Positions 53,214 to 63,900 of a DNA stretch of 64,000 nt are shown here, one piece after another. Below the pieces are notes generated by a model. The model made no database searches, was not told the DNA's origin, and was given only the letters and a program-made list of their open reading frames with translations. Every line of letters begins with the position of its first letter. The stretch's first letter is position 1. The translations under genes and the position numbers were made by a program. The DNA lies in contig CANMSL010000011.1 in the NCBI GenBank assembly GCA_947500505.1, positions 82,178 to 146,177 of the forward strand, in the 5' to 3' direction. Source of the stretch: an uncultured Aquimarina sp. (lineage in GTDB: Bacteria; Bacteroidota; Bacteroidia; Flavobacteriales; Flavobacteriaceae).

Positions 53214-53699
53214 TTAGCGATAAAAAAGCTGCGTATAATAATATTTACCTTCTTCATCTTTTATGACAGCAATACCAGTATACATATAATCACCTTCTAT
53301 ATTTTCTCGATGATCAGAACTATCCAGCCATCCATTAACAACACTTTGTGCATCTATATAAAATCTCGCTACATTCTCTGCCGTACTTGTGGCATTTTCC
53401 TGTTCATTTAGAACAGTTCCTCTTTGATTAAAGTCATTGTGATTAATCTGATTTACAGAAATCATATATTTTGTATGATCAATTGCTAGTTTTTCTGCAG
53501 TTTCATTTTTTGATAAAATTGATAATCCTAAGTTTTGTCTATGCCGGTTTACAAGTGTCAGTATATCATTAGAGATATTAATTTCATTTATAAGCTCCGT
53601 TGTTTCTCCATCTACGATTCGCGAATCATCTTCGGCAGAACAAGAGGTGATAATTAGGGATATTAAAATTGTAGTAAAAAATCTAAAAACACATTTCAT
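53214..53699 (-). CDS. CAP/SCP-domain lipoprotein
   Basis: The 161-residue protein has a lipoprotein signal (LIITSCSAEDD, Cys20) and a CAP domain: ILTLVNRHRQNLGLSILSKN, IDHTKYMISVNQINHNDFNQR, TAENVAR, VVNGWLDSSDHRENI and YYYTQLF. The two His and acidic residues of the CAP cavity are present. Bacterial CAP proteins are envelope proteins of largely unknown activity. Confidence 0.88.
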   Translation of the reverse strand: MKCVFRFFTTILISLIITSCSAEDDSRIVDGETTELINEINISNDILTLVNRHRQNLGLSILSKNETAEKLAIDHTKYMISVNQINHNDFNQRGTVLNEQENATSTAENVARFYIDAQSVVNGWLDSSDHRENIEGDYMYTGIAVIKDEEGKYYYTQLFYR

Positions 53700-53754
53700 A
53701 GTATATAGAGCTTGTTTGTAAAATAATAACAGCAGGATAAGTGTTTTAGTATGT

Positions 53755-54480
53755 TTACAATAATTTTGGATTGATATCCAATACGTTTTCTTTCATGTAT
53801 TGTTCTATAAATGCTGATGTAAAATTGGAACTGCCCATTAATATTGTTTTCTGTAATTCTGTTTTAATATCAAGTTTTTTAAATTCTCTAAGCATTGGTA
53901 CCGAGGAAGGAGCATAGGAGTAGTGCCAGGGTTCATATTTAAAACCTTTTCTACCTTTTTTGTTTGTGTAAACGAGATAGAAACCAAAATCACTGGCATT
54001 ATGATCCATCCATGTTTTAAACCGAGCGAAAGGACCTCCGTTATGAAAATGTTTCTCTAAAAGAACATCTTTAGGTTGTTTTACACTACCATCTACAATA
54101 TCTAGATCTGTACCCCAATGATGACGAGAGGTTCCTGGAATTGTAGAGTATTCGATTATTTTACGAATCGCTTTTATTGGTGATAATCCACTTTTAGTAT
54201 ATCTCTCATACTTGCGTTCCCAAATACGATTTTGGTGTTCGTAGTCTCTATAACTAGAAACAACTTTGATCTTTATATTTTGCTCTAAGGCTGCGCTCCT
54301 CATTTTTAGAAAGGCTTGATTTGCTTTTTTTCTTAATTTATATCCTTCACCAACAATAATGGGATTTCCTTTTCCCATCAGATCATCTTTTGAAATTTTT
54401 GATTGAAAATCAATAAATGATAGCGAAGATAGCCCTACAAGCCCCACGGCACTTACCTGAATGAATTTTTTTCTTTGCAT
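53755..54480 (-). CDS. M15-family D-alanyl-D-alanine carboxypeptidase
   Basis: This VanY/LdcB-like zinc peptidase trims peptidoglycan stem peptides. The 241 residues have an N-terminal export signal (RKKFIQVSAVGLVGLSSLSF), the metal motif TSRHHWGTDLDIVD (His120, Asp127) and the third ligand in YEPWHYSY. VVSSYRDYEHQNRIW is the usual upstream block. The position next to other envelope proteins fits a cell-wall role. Confidence 0.9.
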   Translation of the reverse strand: MQRKKFIQVSAVGLVGLSSLSFIDFQSKISKDDLMGKGNPIIVGEGYKLRKKANQAFLKMRSAALEQNIKIKVVSSYRDYEHQNRIWERKYERYTKSGLSPIKAIRKIIEYSTIPGTSRHHWGTDLDIVDGSVKQPKDVLLEKHFHNGGPFARFKTWMDHNASDFGFYLVYTNKKGRKGFKYEPWHYSYAPSSVPMLREFKKLDIKTELQKTILMGSSNFTSAFIEQYMKENVLDINPKLL

Positions 54481-54564
54481 TATTGATGAAAAATTATCCT
54501 TTTACAAAAATTATGATTGTAAAAAGTATAAAGACATATATGTAATTTATGAAATTAAAACGAT

Positions 54565-54604
54565 ACGCCGCAGAATATTTAACATTAATTCTGCGGCGTT
54601 TTTA
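54565..54604. terminator. GC-rich hairpin downstream of clpP
   Basis: A perfect 12-bp stem (acgccgcagaat / attctgcggcgt) with an 11-nt loop lies 41 bases past the clpP stop. The T run is better on the plus strand, but a TTTT also follows on the minus strand. Confidence 0.6.
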
Positions 54605-54644
54605 ATTTTAGAGAATCGTTATTCGGTGATTTGCTCGTTCAAAT

Positions 54645-55193
54645 TTATGAGAGTATACCATCTACAATGCCATATTCCAGAGACTCCTGCGCATCCATCC
54701 AGTAATCACGATTAAAGTCTTTTAGCACTTTCTCAATTTCTTGTCCGCAATTATCTGCCAGAATCTGCGCACTTAATTCTTTGGTTTTTAGAATTTCTGT
54801 TGCCTGGATCTCAATGTTAGAAGCCTGACCTCTTGCTCCTCCACTAGGTTGGTGTATCATTACTTTAGCATGTGGCTGGATAAATCGCCTACCTTTTTCT
54901 CCTACACTCAAAAGGATAGATCCCATAGATGCTGCTAATCCCGTACAAATTGTGGAAACGGGGCTCTTAAGTGCTTTGATCGTATCATACATTGCAAAGC
55001 CCGAAGTTACATATCCACCAGGACTGTTGATATATAATTTTATTTCTTCATTACTTACTATATCCAGATACATCAATCTGTCTATCACATGTTTTGCAGA
55101 TTTATCATCAACCTGACCCCAAAGAAAAACACTACGTTCTTCTAAAAATTTTTTATCTATAATATCCTGGATTTTTCCTGATTTTTCTTTCAT
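54645..55193 (-). CDS. clpP: ClpP-like serine protease subunit
   Basis: The 182-residue protein has the ClpP triad: Ser89 in GLAASMGS, His114 in MIHQPSGG and Asp163 in NRDYWMDA. IKLYINSPGGYVTSG is the usual oxyanion block. It lacks the long propeptide of some ClpPs. Neither tig nor clpX is adjacent, which is the common order for the main clpP in Bacteroidota, so this may be a second ClpP forming its own or a mixed barrel. Confidence 0.92.
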   Translation of the reverse strand: MKEKSGKIQDIIDKKFLEERSVFLWGQVDDKSAKHVIDRLMYLDIVSNEEIKLYINSPGGYVTSGFAMYDTIKALKSPVSTICTGLAASMGSILLSVGEKGRRFIQPHAKVMIHQPSGGARGQASNIEIQATEILKTKELSAQILADNCGQEIEKVLKDFNRDYWMDAQESLEYGIVDGILS

Positions 55194-55545
55194 ATGTTCT
55201 TTTGATTATTTTTCATACTGAAGTTAAAAGTATGATTATTTTCGGAAAAAATCACGAAATATGAGGTAACAAATACAATGGCTATTTAAAAGAATCAATT
55301 ATTTAATCAATATGGCGGAGCTCAATTCTCTGAGGCTTGCCTCGAAATGTTTAGATTGTGTTTCGGTTAGATGTCTCGCGGGCTTTGCCCCAAGGTAATT
55401 GACTAAGATCTTAATTTTATGGGTATAAGTTTTTTTTCGACCTGAAATAAAACAATAGCCTAAGAACTATTAATTGTATAGTGAATTAGGATGAGTCTCG
55501 TTATAAATTCTCAAACTGTTGTAAGAATAATAAAGAAAAAGTTAT
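55194..55545. other. Intergenic region with hairpin remnants
   Basis: No ORF is convincing. Short inverted repeats occur at gaggcttgcctc (near 55330) and gggctttgcccc (near 55380), like fragments of dispersed repeats. The rest is AT-rich without clear features. Confidence 0.35.
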
Positions 55546-56700
55546 TTATCGATTTATATATAAATATCCTGAACGATCTCTTTCACCGTCAATATTTAGA
55601 ACATAAAAATAGGTACCTACTGGTAATTCGGTTTTTTGAGACACCGTAGCTCTTCCTTCCGAAACTCCGGCAAAATTCTGATTTTCGTGATACGCTTTTT
55701 TATTAAAGACCAACACACCCCAGCGATTATATACAAAAAGTTCATTATCGGGAAATTTTGCTAGTCCCTGAATTGTAAAAGTATCATTAAAACCATCTCC
55801 ATTAGGAGAAACAGCAGTAAAAATTTCTAGATCACCATCCAGGATTCTGTTAGATGATCCGAAGGTAAGGATTTCATAATCATCAGGTAAGATAAATTCT
55901 GAAGTAATTTCACCATTATCCAAATCTCCAGAAAAATCAGTATTTCCTAAATTAACCCAGGTTTTAAGGACTTTATGCCAACCCACAACTCTTAAATCTG
56001 CAGGATCGCTAACAAGGGTAGGAATGTTACTATTGTCATCCCAAGTTAAGGTCACTCTTGTTCCTTCGTCACCATCTAAATCCCAAAACTCAAAAATACT
56101 GATGCCAAATAATAGCTCGCCAAAATTAGTAGTATCAAAATTCTCTGAAAAAAAGTTGGGGAAATTCGGGTTTTCAAAGTAGTAAGCTGCTTTTGCTGTA
56201 TTATTTGCCGCCTGGCTTTCAATACGAATTGGTCTATGACGAAAATCATCACCAATTGGGAATGTAAAGTCTAATTGACCTGTAATTGTAGCATAGCCAT
56301 CTACGTGTCTTTCATCATTCAATCCAAGATAAGGAGCGTCGTTAATATAGTCTAAGGAAATATCTTTTTGATCTCTGGAAGTAATCACCTTTCCATTTAT
56401 AAATTCCTGGAAATTATTTATTCCAACAGGAACTTCTAGGAGTAGATCATTGACAACATCAATTTCCATATCGTGAAATATAGGCCTGTTATTACCGGAT
56501 ATAGTCAAACTTTGATTTTGGTTATAAAAACCAGCCAGTCCTAAATTGTTATCAAAATTTCCATCATTAGTAACATCTATATGAAATCCAATTTTTCCCT
56601 GGTCATGGATTTGTATATTCCCATAATTATGGAAAGATTGCTGACTTAGAAGTATATTGGTCACCAACAGTAAAAGGAATGTAAGAGTAATTTTATGCAT
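55546..56700 (-). CDS. T9SS cargo protein with type B (gliding motility) C-terminal domain
   Basis: The roughly 384-residue protein has a signal peptide (HKITLTFLLLLVTNILLSQ; start at 56700). The beta-rich body (FHNYGNIQIHDQGKIGFHI and following) has no family I recognise. The type B sorting domain is clear: FTAVSPNGDGFNDTFTIQG, LFVYNRWGVLVF, GTYFYVLNI and a final SGYLYINR. It should be exported through the outer membrane by type IX secretion, which links it to porT and the Plug gene elsewhere in the window. Confidence 0.9.
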   Translation of the reverse strand: MHKITLTFLLLLVTNILLSQQSFHNYGNIQIHDQGKIGFHIDVTNDGNFDNNLGLAGFYNQNQSLTISGNNRPIFHDMEIDVVNDLLLEVPVGINNFQEFINGKVITSRDQKDISLDYINDAPYLGLNDERHVDGYATITGQLDFTFPIGDDFRHRPIRIESQAANNTAKAAYYFENPNFPNFFSENFDTTNFGELLFGISIFEFWDLDGDEGTRVTLTWDDNSNIPTLVSDPADLRVVGWHKVLKTWVNLGNTDFSGDLDNGEITSEFILPDDYEILTFGSSNRILDGDLEIFTAVSPNGDGFNDTFTIQGLAKFPDNELFVYNRWGVLVFNKKAYHENQNFAGVSEGRATVSQKTELPVGTYFYVLNIDGERDRSGYLYINR

Positions 56701-56804
56701 ATAAATTTTTTGGGGCATTTACGGATTAACCGTAAAAATTATATGGTAAAGATACTTAAGATATTCAAGCTTCTAAAATTAATATTCAAAAAAAATGTTA
56801 AAAA

Positions 56805-56872
56805 ATCTGTAAAAAGTGCTTTTTCATCGTTCAAATGTAAAAAAGCACATTTGAATGACACTTTTTCTTTTT
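56805..56872 (-). terminator. Long two-part hairpin, likely terminator of the adhesin gene
   Basis: Outer arms aaaaagtg / cacttttt and inner arms gttcaaatgt / acatttgaat form one extended structure with T-rich sequence on the minus side. It lies about 260 bases after the stop at 57132. The stretch between it and 57131 is AT-rich and shows nothing else. Confidence 0.5.
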
Positions 56873-57131
56873 AAAAGAGGACGATTAAATTACATCCTTT
56901 CTCATGAATTAATGGTTGAACTCTGTAAAATTAAGGTTTTTTTTAATATTTAATTAACATTTTATATAATAATTTGATGTTGAGGGTTTAATCCCAAAGC
57001 TCTAGTTCTTTATTACGAAGACTAATCGCTTTTTATATATTTTTAAAAACTAGCGAAGGTGAACGTAACAAAAGCATAAATAAAATAAAGTTTGATAGTT
57101 TTGGTATCTAAATATATGATTAAAATAATGC

Positions 57132-60100
57132 CTAATTAGGTTTTACTCTATAGGTAATTTTTCTGTTAGTAATAATTGTACCAACTCCAACAACGAATCC
57201 GTTTCCAAATTCAGATGTAGAGTTTGAAACGGTTGCTGTAGCTGTAATAATACTTCCAGGAGGAATTCCAGATCCTAGTGTAATACTAATATTAAATCTA
57301 TTTGTGTTATCGGTGTTGCCATCAGTAACAGTGTATAATGATGTTGTATTATCTAAATCAGTACTACTTCCTTCTATTCCAGATCCTAAATAAAATTGCC
57401 CTTCACCGTAGTCCTGTGTCACTAAGCCAAGTGGGCCAGTAATCTGGTTGTCACCGGGTGTTGCCGTTCCTTGATTAATATCTGTTAGGAAAACTTCTAT
57501 GATAGCTCCAGGACGAGACCAACCAACTATTTTTAAAGTTGTTCCAGAAACTGTAACTGATTCAAATATTGGGAAATTAACATATCCATTTGGACCCGTA
57601 TCACTATCATTTAAATCGTTAATAGTAACTCCATCACCAGCATTTGGACTAAGGTCTATACCTAATTCGTTATTAGCAAAAATTGAATTTTGCGAGATAA
57701 GATTATTGGTTGCTGTATTTCTACCTACTACAATTCCTACACGTTCATTATTATTAACAACATTGTTAGTTGCTCTAAAATTACTTCCTCTAATTCTGAT
57801 ACCTATTCGCTGGCATGCAGAATTAATTCCGTTAAATCGAACAGTATTTTCTGTAATTATTGCTCCTGCTGTTCCTTCTTCACTATCAATACCTACGGAT
57901 GCAGCTCGTTCAATTAAATTTTGGCGTATAACGACTCCAGAGCCGCCAACAAAACGGATATTATCATCACAATTCGTGATCGTTCCATTATCTGTAATAT
58001 GATTATTTTCTATTAATGATGATGTTCCTCCTTCAATCCTTACACCGGTTCTGACATTACGAGATATAAAATTACTTGAGACTTCCATTGTCCCATTCGT
58101 AATTAGTATGCCATCATTTATATTTTGACCGGTTGTTAACCCGTCCGCATTAACTCCAATAAGATTTTCCGAAATAGTTGCAGATCCTGATCCTATAAGA
58201 ATTCCGGCATTATTATTAGCAAATAAAGCAACGTTTCGAATAATTATATTATTGGCTTGAACCTGTATGACATTACCCCCATTTTGTTGTATTTGAATTT
58301 CAGGAAGATTAAAGTTTGGTAATGTAAAAGCAGAAGTTCCTACTACAGTTCCTCCGGATCCAACTGTTCCAGAGTTAGTATCTCCTGAATAAGATGTTTG
58401 TGTACGCCCGTCGATATGAGTTGTATCATCAATAATAATATCAAGAGCAGTTCCTGTTATATCGATATCAAAAAATCCACTTATAAAATTAACATCTGTT
58501 GTTCTTCCTAAAGGATCTCCTGTCGTGGGAATCATAAATATAGATGTGTCCTCTCCAGTGGCTGGATCGAAAATGCTGTTAGCTTCAATGTTCAGCCCTG
58601 ATTCATCTAGATTGTTTGAATTGATTATAAATTGACCTAGCGATCCTTGTCCACTAGCATTTGTATTTACTATCGTATTAAAGTTGAAACCAAAATCAAT
58701 ATCAACAGCTCCTTCGCTATTTATTGTAATAGTTGAAACGGTTTGTGCTCCAGTCAGCGTGCCCGCACCGACATCTTCATCTGCTGGATTAGTGCCGCCA
58801 ACTTCGTTTGTCACCGCTCCTATTGTACTTGCTGTAAAATTAGATCTAAAAGTTTGAACGGGTATGCATGTTGTACAGGCAGTACCACCTCCTCTTGTGG
58901 ATCGCACAGTATTATTAACTACCCGTAAGTTATAAGTTCCATTGGCCATTCCACCAATACTATAATCTCCATTTACATCAGTAACATCAGAATCGATAAA
59001 CACTCCAGTGTTATCATATAGTTCTACGGTTACCCCTTCAATACCAACTCCAGAGGAAGTAATGAAATCTCTACCGACACCACCGGGATAATTAATATCC
59101 TCAAATACGGTACCTGTTATAAGATTACTTGGTACTTTTAACAATACAGAGTTAAGAATTACGAAATCATCAGCAGTTTGTATATTGGTCGTAGCTGAAG
59201 TTTCGCCTTGTGTAATTAGTGATGAAATATCGTAGGTGTCTAAATCAAAACCGAATAAAGATGAGTCATTAAGAACCGGGCTAGCTGTGTTGTCATAAAT
59301 CGTAGAATTAAAAACATTGGCGAGGGTAGAGGAGTTATCTCCATCTCCTGTTAAATTAGTAGTACCAGATGTAGTGGTAAGAGATATTATCTCGTTTCCG
59401 GTTCTGCCTGGATCTCCTTCCCAAGATAATACTGAAGTTTTTGATCCAGAAGAACCTATTGCAAAAAAACCGTCAAGAGTATAACTAGATGTTTCTACAG
59501 TTGCTCCTCCTCCTTGCCCGTCAAAACCATTATACATGTTAATACTAACGGCTGGAAGTATTGGATTGGTATAAAATATATATAATGACCATCCTCCAAA
59601 AACAACAGAACCACAATAGGTGGGACCGTTATCAACAACAAGATCAGTAAAAGTATATGTTGCTGAAGAAGGATCTGAAATGTTGTCAATAATAGAAGTA
59701 ACATCACTTACCATTCCATAATAGTCTCCAAATGCAGTGTTCACCACATCTGCAGTAATTGATTGTCCTTGAAACGTGACTACATCATCTGCAGCTTGTC
59801 CAGAATGCCCCCAAATTAAATATGCTTTCTCAATAGTGGAACCGGTAAGTATTGGTGTAGTTAAAGTATTAGATGAAGTAGTGGTAATAGCACAAGGATC
59901 TACACCTTCGTCAGCCGTTCTTAGTGTACCTGCTGTCAAAGCATAATCATAATATCCACTAAAGTCATCAAAGAGTGAAAGTGGAACGTCATTTCCAATT
60001 GCTGCATCCCCATCATCTAATATGGTTCCAACTCCATTTCTTGTTCGAACAGAAGGTGAACTCGCATTATCTAGATTAACAAAAAAAGTTTCAGTATTTT

Positions 60101-60887
60101 CACCAAAAGTATTATTAATTATTGGTACGGTAATCGTTTGACTTTCGCCAATAAATCCTGAGAAATTTAAAGTTCCCGTCGTAGTTATATAATCAGAGTC
60201 TGCATAGGCAGTATCATCCAAAGTCGTATAGTCCACCGAGAATCCACCAGGAACATTAGTGCCAGTTAGAGTTGCAGTGAATGTAGCTGTACCAGCATTT
60301 TCATTAACAGTTACATTATTTACTGATACTAAGGGAGCGAGTCCGGTTGTAGTAATAAGAACGTTATCGATAAATACTGTTTCATTATCTCCCCAATTAC
60401 CGCTGTTAGAAAAGAAAAGCAACGATGAATTTTCATTTATATATGTCGACGGTATGTTAAATGTTATACTTCCTGTCCTACTTCCTGTAGTAGGGGTTCC
60501 AACAGCAAACTCGTAAAAGCCGGTAGCTGTATTTAAAAAAAATGCTCCCACACTTTCATCGCCATTTGACCTGTCATAATCAAAAGTTAATACGGCGCCG
60601 GTATATGGTAGCAAATCTAAATCTCTTCGAATAAAAAGATTAATAGAAGAATCAAAATTTCTAAATCTCAATCGATTTCCATTAATTCGAATTCTTCCAT
60701 TTAATGGATCTGTTCCTCCAAAGTCATTTTCAATCCAACCTCCATTCCAAGCTTGGGTTCCATCATTTCCAGTATAATTAGCTGGACTAAAGTCATCCAA
60801 AAAAGTATCCTGTCCAAATACAGCCATATTTGGTAAAGCTATTACAATTGCTAAAAGCAGATAATATATACTATTTGTTAGTTTCAT
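57132..60887 (-). CDS. Giant surface protein with Calx-beta, SdrD-like and parallel beta-helix regions
   Basis: The roughly 1251-residue exported protein has a signal peptide (NSIYYLLLAIVIALPNMAVFGQ). In order: a lectin-like or MAM-like region (about 25-185); a Calx-beta domain (about 187-295, VNENAGTATFTATLTG, GTILDDGD); a region like DUF3344 (about 305-590, GSTIEKAYLIWGHSG, VVFGGWSLYIFY); an SdrD_B-like module (about 600-685, GTVFEDINYPGGVGRDF, DVNGDYSIGGMANGTYNL); and a right-handed beta-helix region (about 850-1090, many N-N-x-I and V-V-x-x-N turns). There is no type A or B sorting domain at the end (ITYRVKPN). It starts 17 bases after the collagen-like gene, in the same operon. A role in adhesion or matrix building is inferred. 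Confidence 0.82.
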   Translation of the reverse strand: MKLTNSIYYLLLAIVIALPNMAVFGQDTFLDDFSPANYTGNDGTQAWNGGWIENDFGGTDPLNGRIRINGNRLRFRNFDSSINLFIRRDLDLLPYTGAVLTFDYDRSNGDESVGAFFLNTATGFYEFAVGTPTTGSRTGSITFNIPSTYINENSSLLFFSNSGNWGDNETVFIDNVLITTTGLAPLVSVNNVTVNENAGTATFTATLTGTNVPGGFSVDYTTLDDTAYADSDYITTTGTLNFSGFIGESQTITVPIINNTFGENTETFFVNLDNASSPSVRTRNGVGTILDDGDAAIGNDVPLSLFDDFSGYYDYALTAGTLRTADEGVDPCAITTTSSNTLTTPILTGSTIEKAYLIWGHSGQAADDVVTFQGQSITADVVNTAFGDYYGMVSDVTSIIDNISDPSSATYTFTDLVVDNGPTYCGSVVFGGWSLYIFYTNPILPAVSINMYNGFDGQGGGATVETSSYTLDGFFAIGSSGSKTSVLSWEGDPGRTGNEIISLTTTSGTTNLTGDGDNSSTLANVFNSTIYDNTASPVLNDSSLFGFDLDTYDISSLITQGETSATTNIQTADDFVILNSVLLKVPSNLITGTVFEDINYPGGVGRDFITSSGVGIEGVTVELYDNTGVFIDSDVTDVNGDYSIGGMANGTYNLRVVNNTVRSTRGGGTACTTCIPVQTFRSNFTASTIGAVTNEVGGTNPADEDVGAGTLTGAQTVSTITINSEGAVDIDFGFNFNTIVNTNASGQGSLGQFIINSNNLDESGLNIEANSIFDPATGEDTSIFMIPTTGDPLGRTTDVNFISGFFDIDITGTALDIIIDDTTHIDGRTQTSYSGDTNSGTVGSGGTVVGTSAFTLPNFNLPEIQIQQNGGNVIQVQANNIIIRNVALFANNNAGILIGSGSATISENLIGVNADGLTTGQNINDGILITNGTMEVSSNFISRNVRTGVRIEGGTSSLIENNHITDNGTITNCDDNIRFVGGSGVVIRQNLIERAASVGIDSEEGTAGAIITENTVRFNGINSACQRIGIRIRGSNFRATNNVVNNNERVGIVVGRNTATNNLISQNSIFANNELGIDLSPNAGDGVTINDLNDSDTGPNGYVNFPIFESVTVSGTTLKIVGWSRPGAIIEVFLTDINQGTATPGDNQITGPLGLVTQDYGEGQFYLGSGIEGSSTDLDNTTSLYTVTDGNTDNTNRFNISITLGSGIPPGSIITATATVSNSTSEFGNGFVVGVGTIITNRKITYRVKPN

Positions 60888-60904
60888 TGGAATAATCAAA
60901 TAAA

Positions 60905-63900
60905 TTATTTAACGACGAATACTACATTAATCAACGAATTAAAATCAGCCGGAGTAGCAATGATATCATACGTCATAACTCCATTAGCATCTATACTGAC
61001 ATTAGCGAATACCGTAGGATCAAAATAAGTGACATAATAGTATAGCTCACTTGCTGCATAGGTCGGTATTGCACTAGGTGATCCTGTACTCGATGCAGAT
61101 GTAGCTGCATTAGCTAGTGTAAATTGGTCTATATATTCCTGATATAGACTGACAGTCCTATTTGTTCCGGTAGTTGATGCATCAATAGCAATTGATGGAG
61201 GATAAAATATCCTTGCTGCTTTTGATGTTATTGGTGCTACTGCTTCGAGAGCCTCTTGTAAATTAGTTTCTACAGATCCATCACCATCTACATCTAAGGT
61301 TATGGTATCATTTTCATCAATCACCGCGTCACCATTTGTATCTGTGCTTCCGGTTATAGGAACCTCTAACGAATTTTGATCATCGGTGTTATCTAAGTAA
61401 GGAGATAAATCTATAGCAGGTGTCGGAGTTGGATCTCCTGTTAAGCTCAATATATTTCCGGTTAATGTGAGATCCTGATCGTCTGTTGCGGGATCCCCTG
61501 CAGGTCCTTGAGGTCCTGTAACGCCATTGGTTTGTATCACTACACCAACTACGTTAGCGCTGCCTCCTGAACCGGATATAGTTCGGAAAGTTACTCTGTC
61601 ACTTTCGGCAAGTGTCAATGGAGAAATGGCGACGATACTTGAGGTTGCTGCACTTACAGAAATTGTTCTGCCAGTAGCTACACCGTTTACATATAATTCT
61701 ATTGTCGCTGTCACCGCACTAGCACTTGAAAAAGAAAGTTTCGTTGCTAAGGATTCATATCCTACCATAACTCCTGATACGCTGTTTGCACCATTACCGA
61801 AAGAAAATTGGAATCCTGAATTTGTTGATGGATTTATAGCTCCATTTTCTTCAGCCCAAATAACATCTATACCACCACCATTAGGAACTGCACCCATGGG
61901 CCCAGTTGGTCCTTGTATTCCTTGCGCTCCAGTTGCTCCAGTGGCACCTGTCGGTCCTTGAATTCCTTGCGCTCCGGTTGCACCAGTCGGTCCTTGTGCT
62001 CCAGTGGCACCTGTTGGTCCTTGCGCACCAGTTGCACCTGTTGGTCCTTGTGCTCCAGTGGCGCCTGTTGGTCCTTGTGCACCAGTGGCTCCAGTCGGTC
62101 CTTGTATTCCTTGTGCTCCGGTTGCTCCAGTTGCTCCTTGTGCACCAGTTGGTCCTTGTATTCCTTGCGCTCCGGTTGCTCCGGTTGCACCTGTCGGTCC
62201 TTGTATTCCTTGTGCTCCGGTGGCACCTGTTGGTCCTTGCGCACCAGTTGCACCTGTTGGTCCTTGTATTCCTTGCGCTCCGGTTGCTCCGGTTGCACCT
62301 GTTGGTCCTTGTATTCCTTGCGCTCCGGTTGCTCCAGTTGCACCTGTCGGTCCTTGTGCTCCGGTTGCACCAGTTGGTCCTTGTGCTCCAGTGGCACCTG
62401 TTGGTCCTTGTGCTCCGGTTGCTCCAGTGGCACCAGTTGGTCCTTGTATTCCTTGCGCTCCAGTTGCTCCAGTTGCACCCGTTGGTCCTTGTATTCCTTG
62501 TGCTCCATTTGCACCTGTTGGTCCTTGTGCACCAGTGGCTCCAGTCGGTCCTTGTATTCCTTGCGCTCCGGTCGCTCCAGTGGCGCCTGTCGGCCCTTGT
62601 ATTCCTTGTGCTCCGGTTGCTCCAGTTGCACCTGTCGGTCCTTGTATTCCTTGCGCTCCAGTTGCTCCTTGTGCTCCAGTGGCACCAGTTGGTCCTTGGA
62701 TTCCTTGTGCTCCTGTTGCTCCAGTGGCACCCGTTGGTCCTTGTACTCCAGTGGCACCTGTCGGCCCTTGTATTCCTTGCGCTCCGGTTGCACCAGTCGG
62801 TCCTTGCGCACCAGTGGCACCTGTTGGTCCTTGTATTCCTTGTGCTCCAGTAGCACCAGTTGGTCCTTGTATTCCTTGCGCTCCGGTTGCTCCAGTTGCA
62901 CCAGTTGGTCCTTGTATTCCTTGCGCTCCGGTTGCTCCAGTGGCACCCGTTGGCCCTTGTATTCCTTGCGCTCCGGTTGCTCCAGTTGCACCCGTTGGTC
63001 CTTGTATTCCTTGTGCTCCTGTTGCTCCAGTCGGTCCTTGTGCTCCAGTGGCACCCGTTGGTCCTTGCGCTCCAGTTGCACCTGTCGGTCCTTGTATTCC
63101 TTGTGCTCCGGTGGCTCCAGTAGCACCAGTTGGTCCTTGTATTCCTTGCGCTCCAGTGGCTCCAGTGGCGCCTGTCGGCCCTTGTATTCCTTGCGCACCA
63201 GTGGCTCCTGTCGGTCCTTGTGCTCCAGTGGCACCTGTCGGTCCTTGTATTCCTTGTGCTCCGGTTGCTCCAGTCGGTCCTTGTGATCCAGTGGCTCCTT
63301 GTGCTCCAGTTGCTCCTTGCGCTCCTGTTGGTCCTTGCACACCAGTTGCACCTGTCGGTCCTTGCGCTCCGGTGGCACCTGTTGGTCCTTGCGCACCAGT
63401 TGCACCTGTTGGTCCTTGTGCTCCGGTTGCACCTGTTGGTCCTTGTGCTCCAGTTGCACCTGTCGGTCCTTGTATTCCTTGCGCTCCTGTTGCTCCTTGT
63501 GCTCCAGTAGCACCAGTTGGTCCTTGTATTCCTTGTGCTCCGGTGGCACCTGTTGGTCCTTGCGCACCAGTTGCGCCTGTCGGTCCTTGTGCACCAGTGG
63601 CTCCAGTCGGTCCTTGTGCTCCGGTTGCTCCAGTTGGTCCTTGAATTCCTTGCGCTCCAGTTGCTCCAGTTGCACCTGTCGGTCCTTGTGCTCCGGTTGC
63701 TCCAGTAAGTCCTTGTGCACCAGTTGCACCTGTTGGTCCTTGTGCTCCAGTGGCTCCATTAGCTCCAGTCGGTCCTTGTGCTCCGGTTGCTCCAGTTGCT
63801 CCTTGTGCACCAGTGGCTCCTGTCGGTCCTTGCGCTCCAGTTGCACCAGTTGGTCCTTGTGCTCCGGTTGCACCCGTTGGTCCTTGCGCTCCAGTGGCAC

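Noticed and set aside
53109..53411. Plus-strand ORF covering the inverted repeat and the CAP gene
   Set aside because: It is mostly antisense to the CAP lipoprotein and begins inside a hairpin; the composition is not protein-like.
63338..63340. GTG as the start of the collagen gene
   Set aside because: It lies inside uninterrupted Gly-X-Y repeats, and the frame stays open to the window edge.
61906..63708. Several long plus-strand frames across the collagen tract (Val/Leu-rich, Cys/Ser-rich and Ala/Pro/Cys-rich)
   Set aside because: They are translations of the complementary strand of the same repeat, with no unique sequence, signal or domain.
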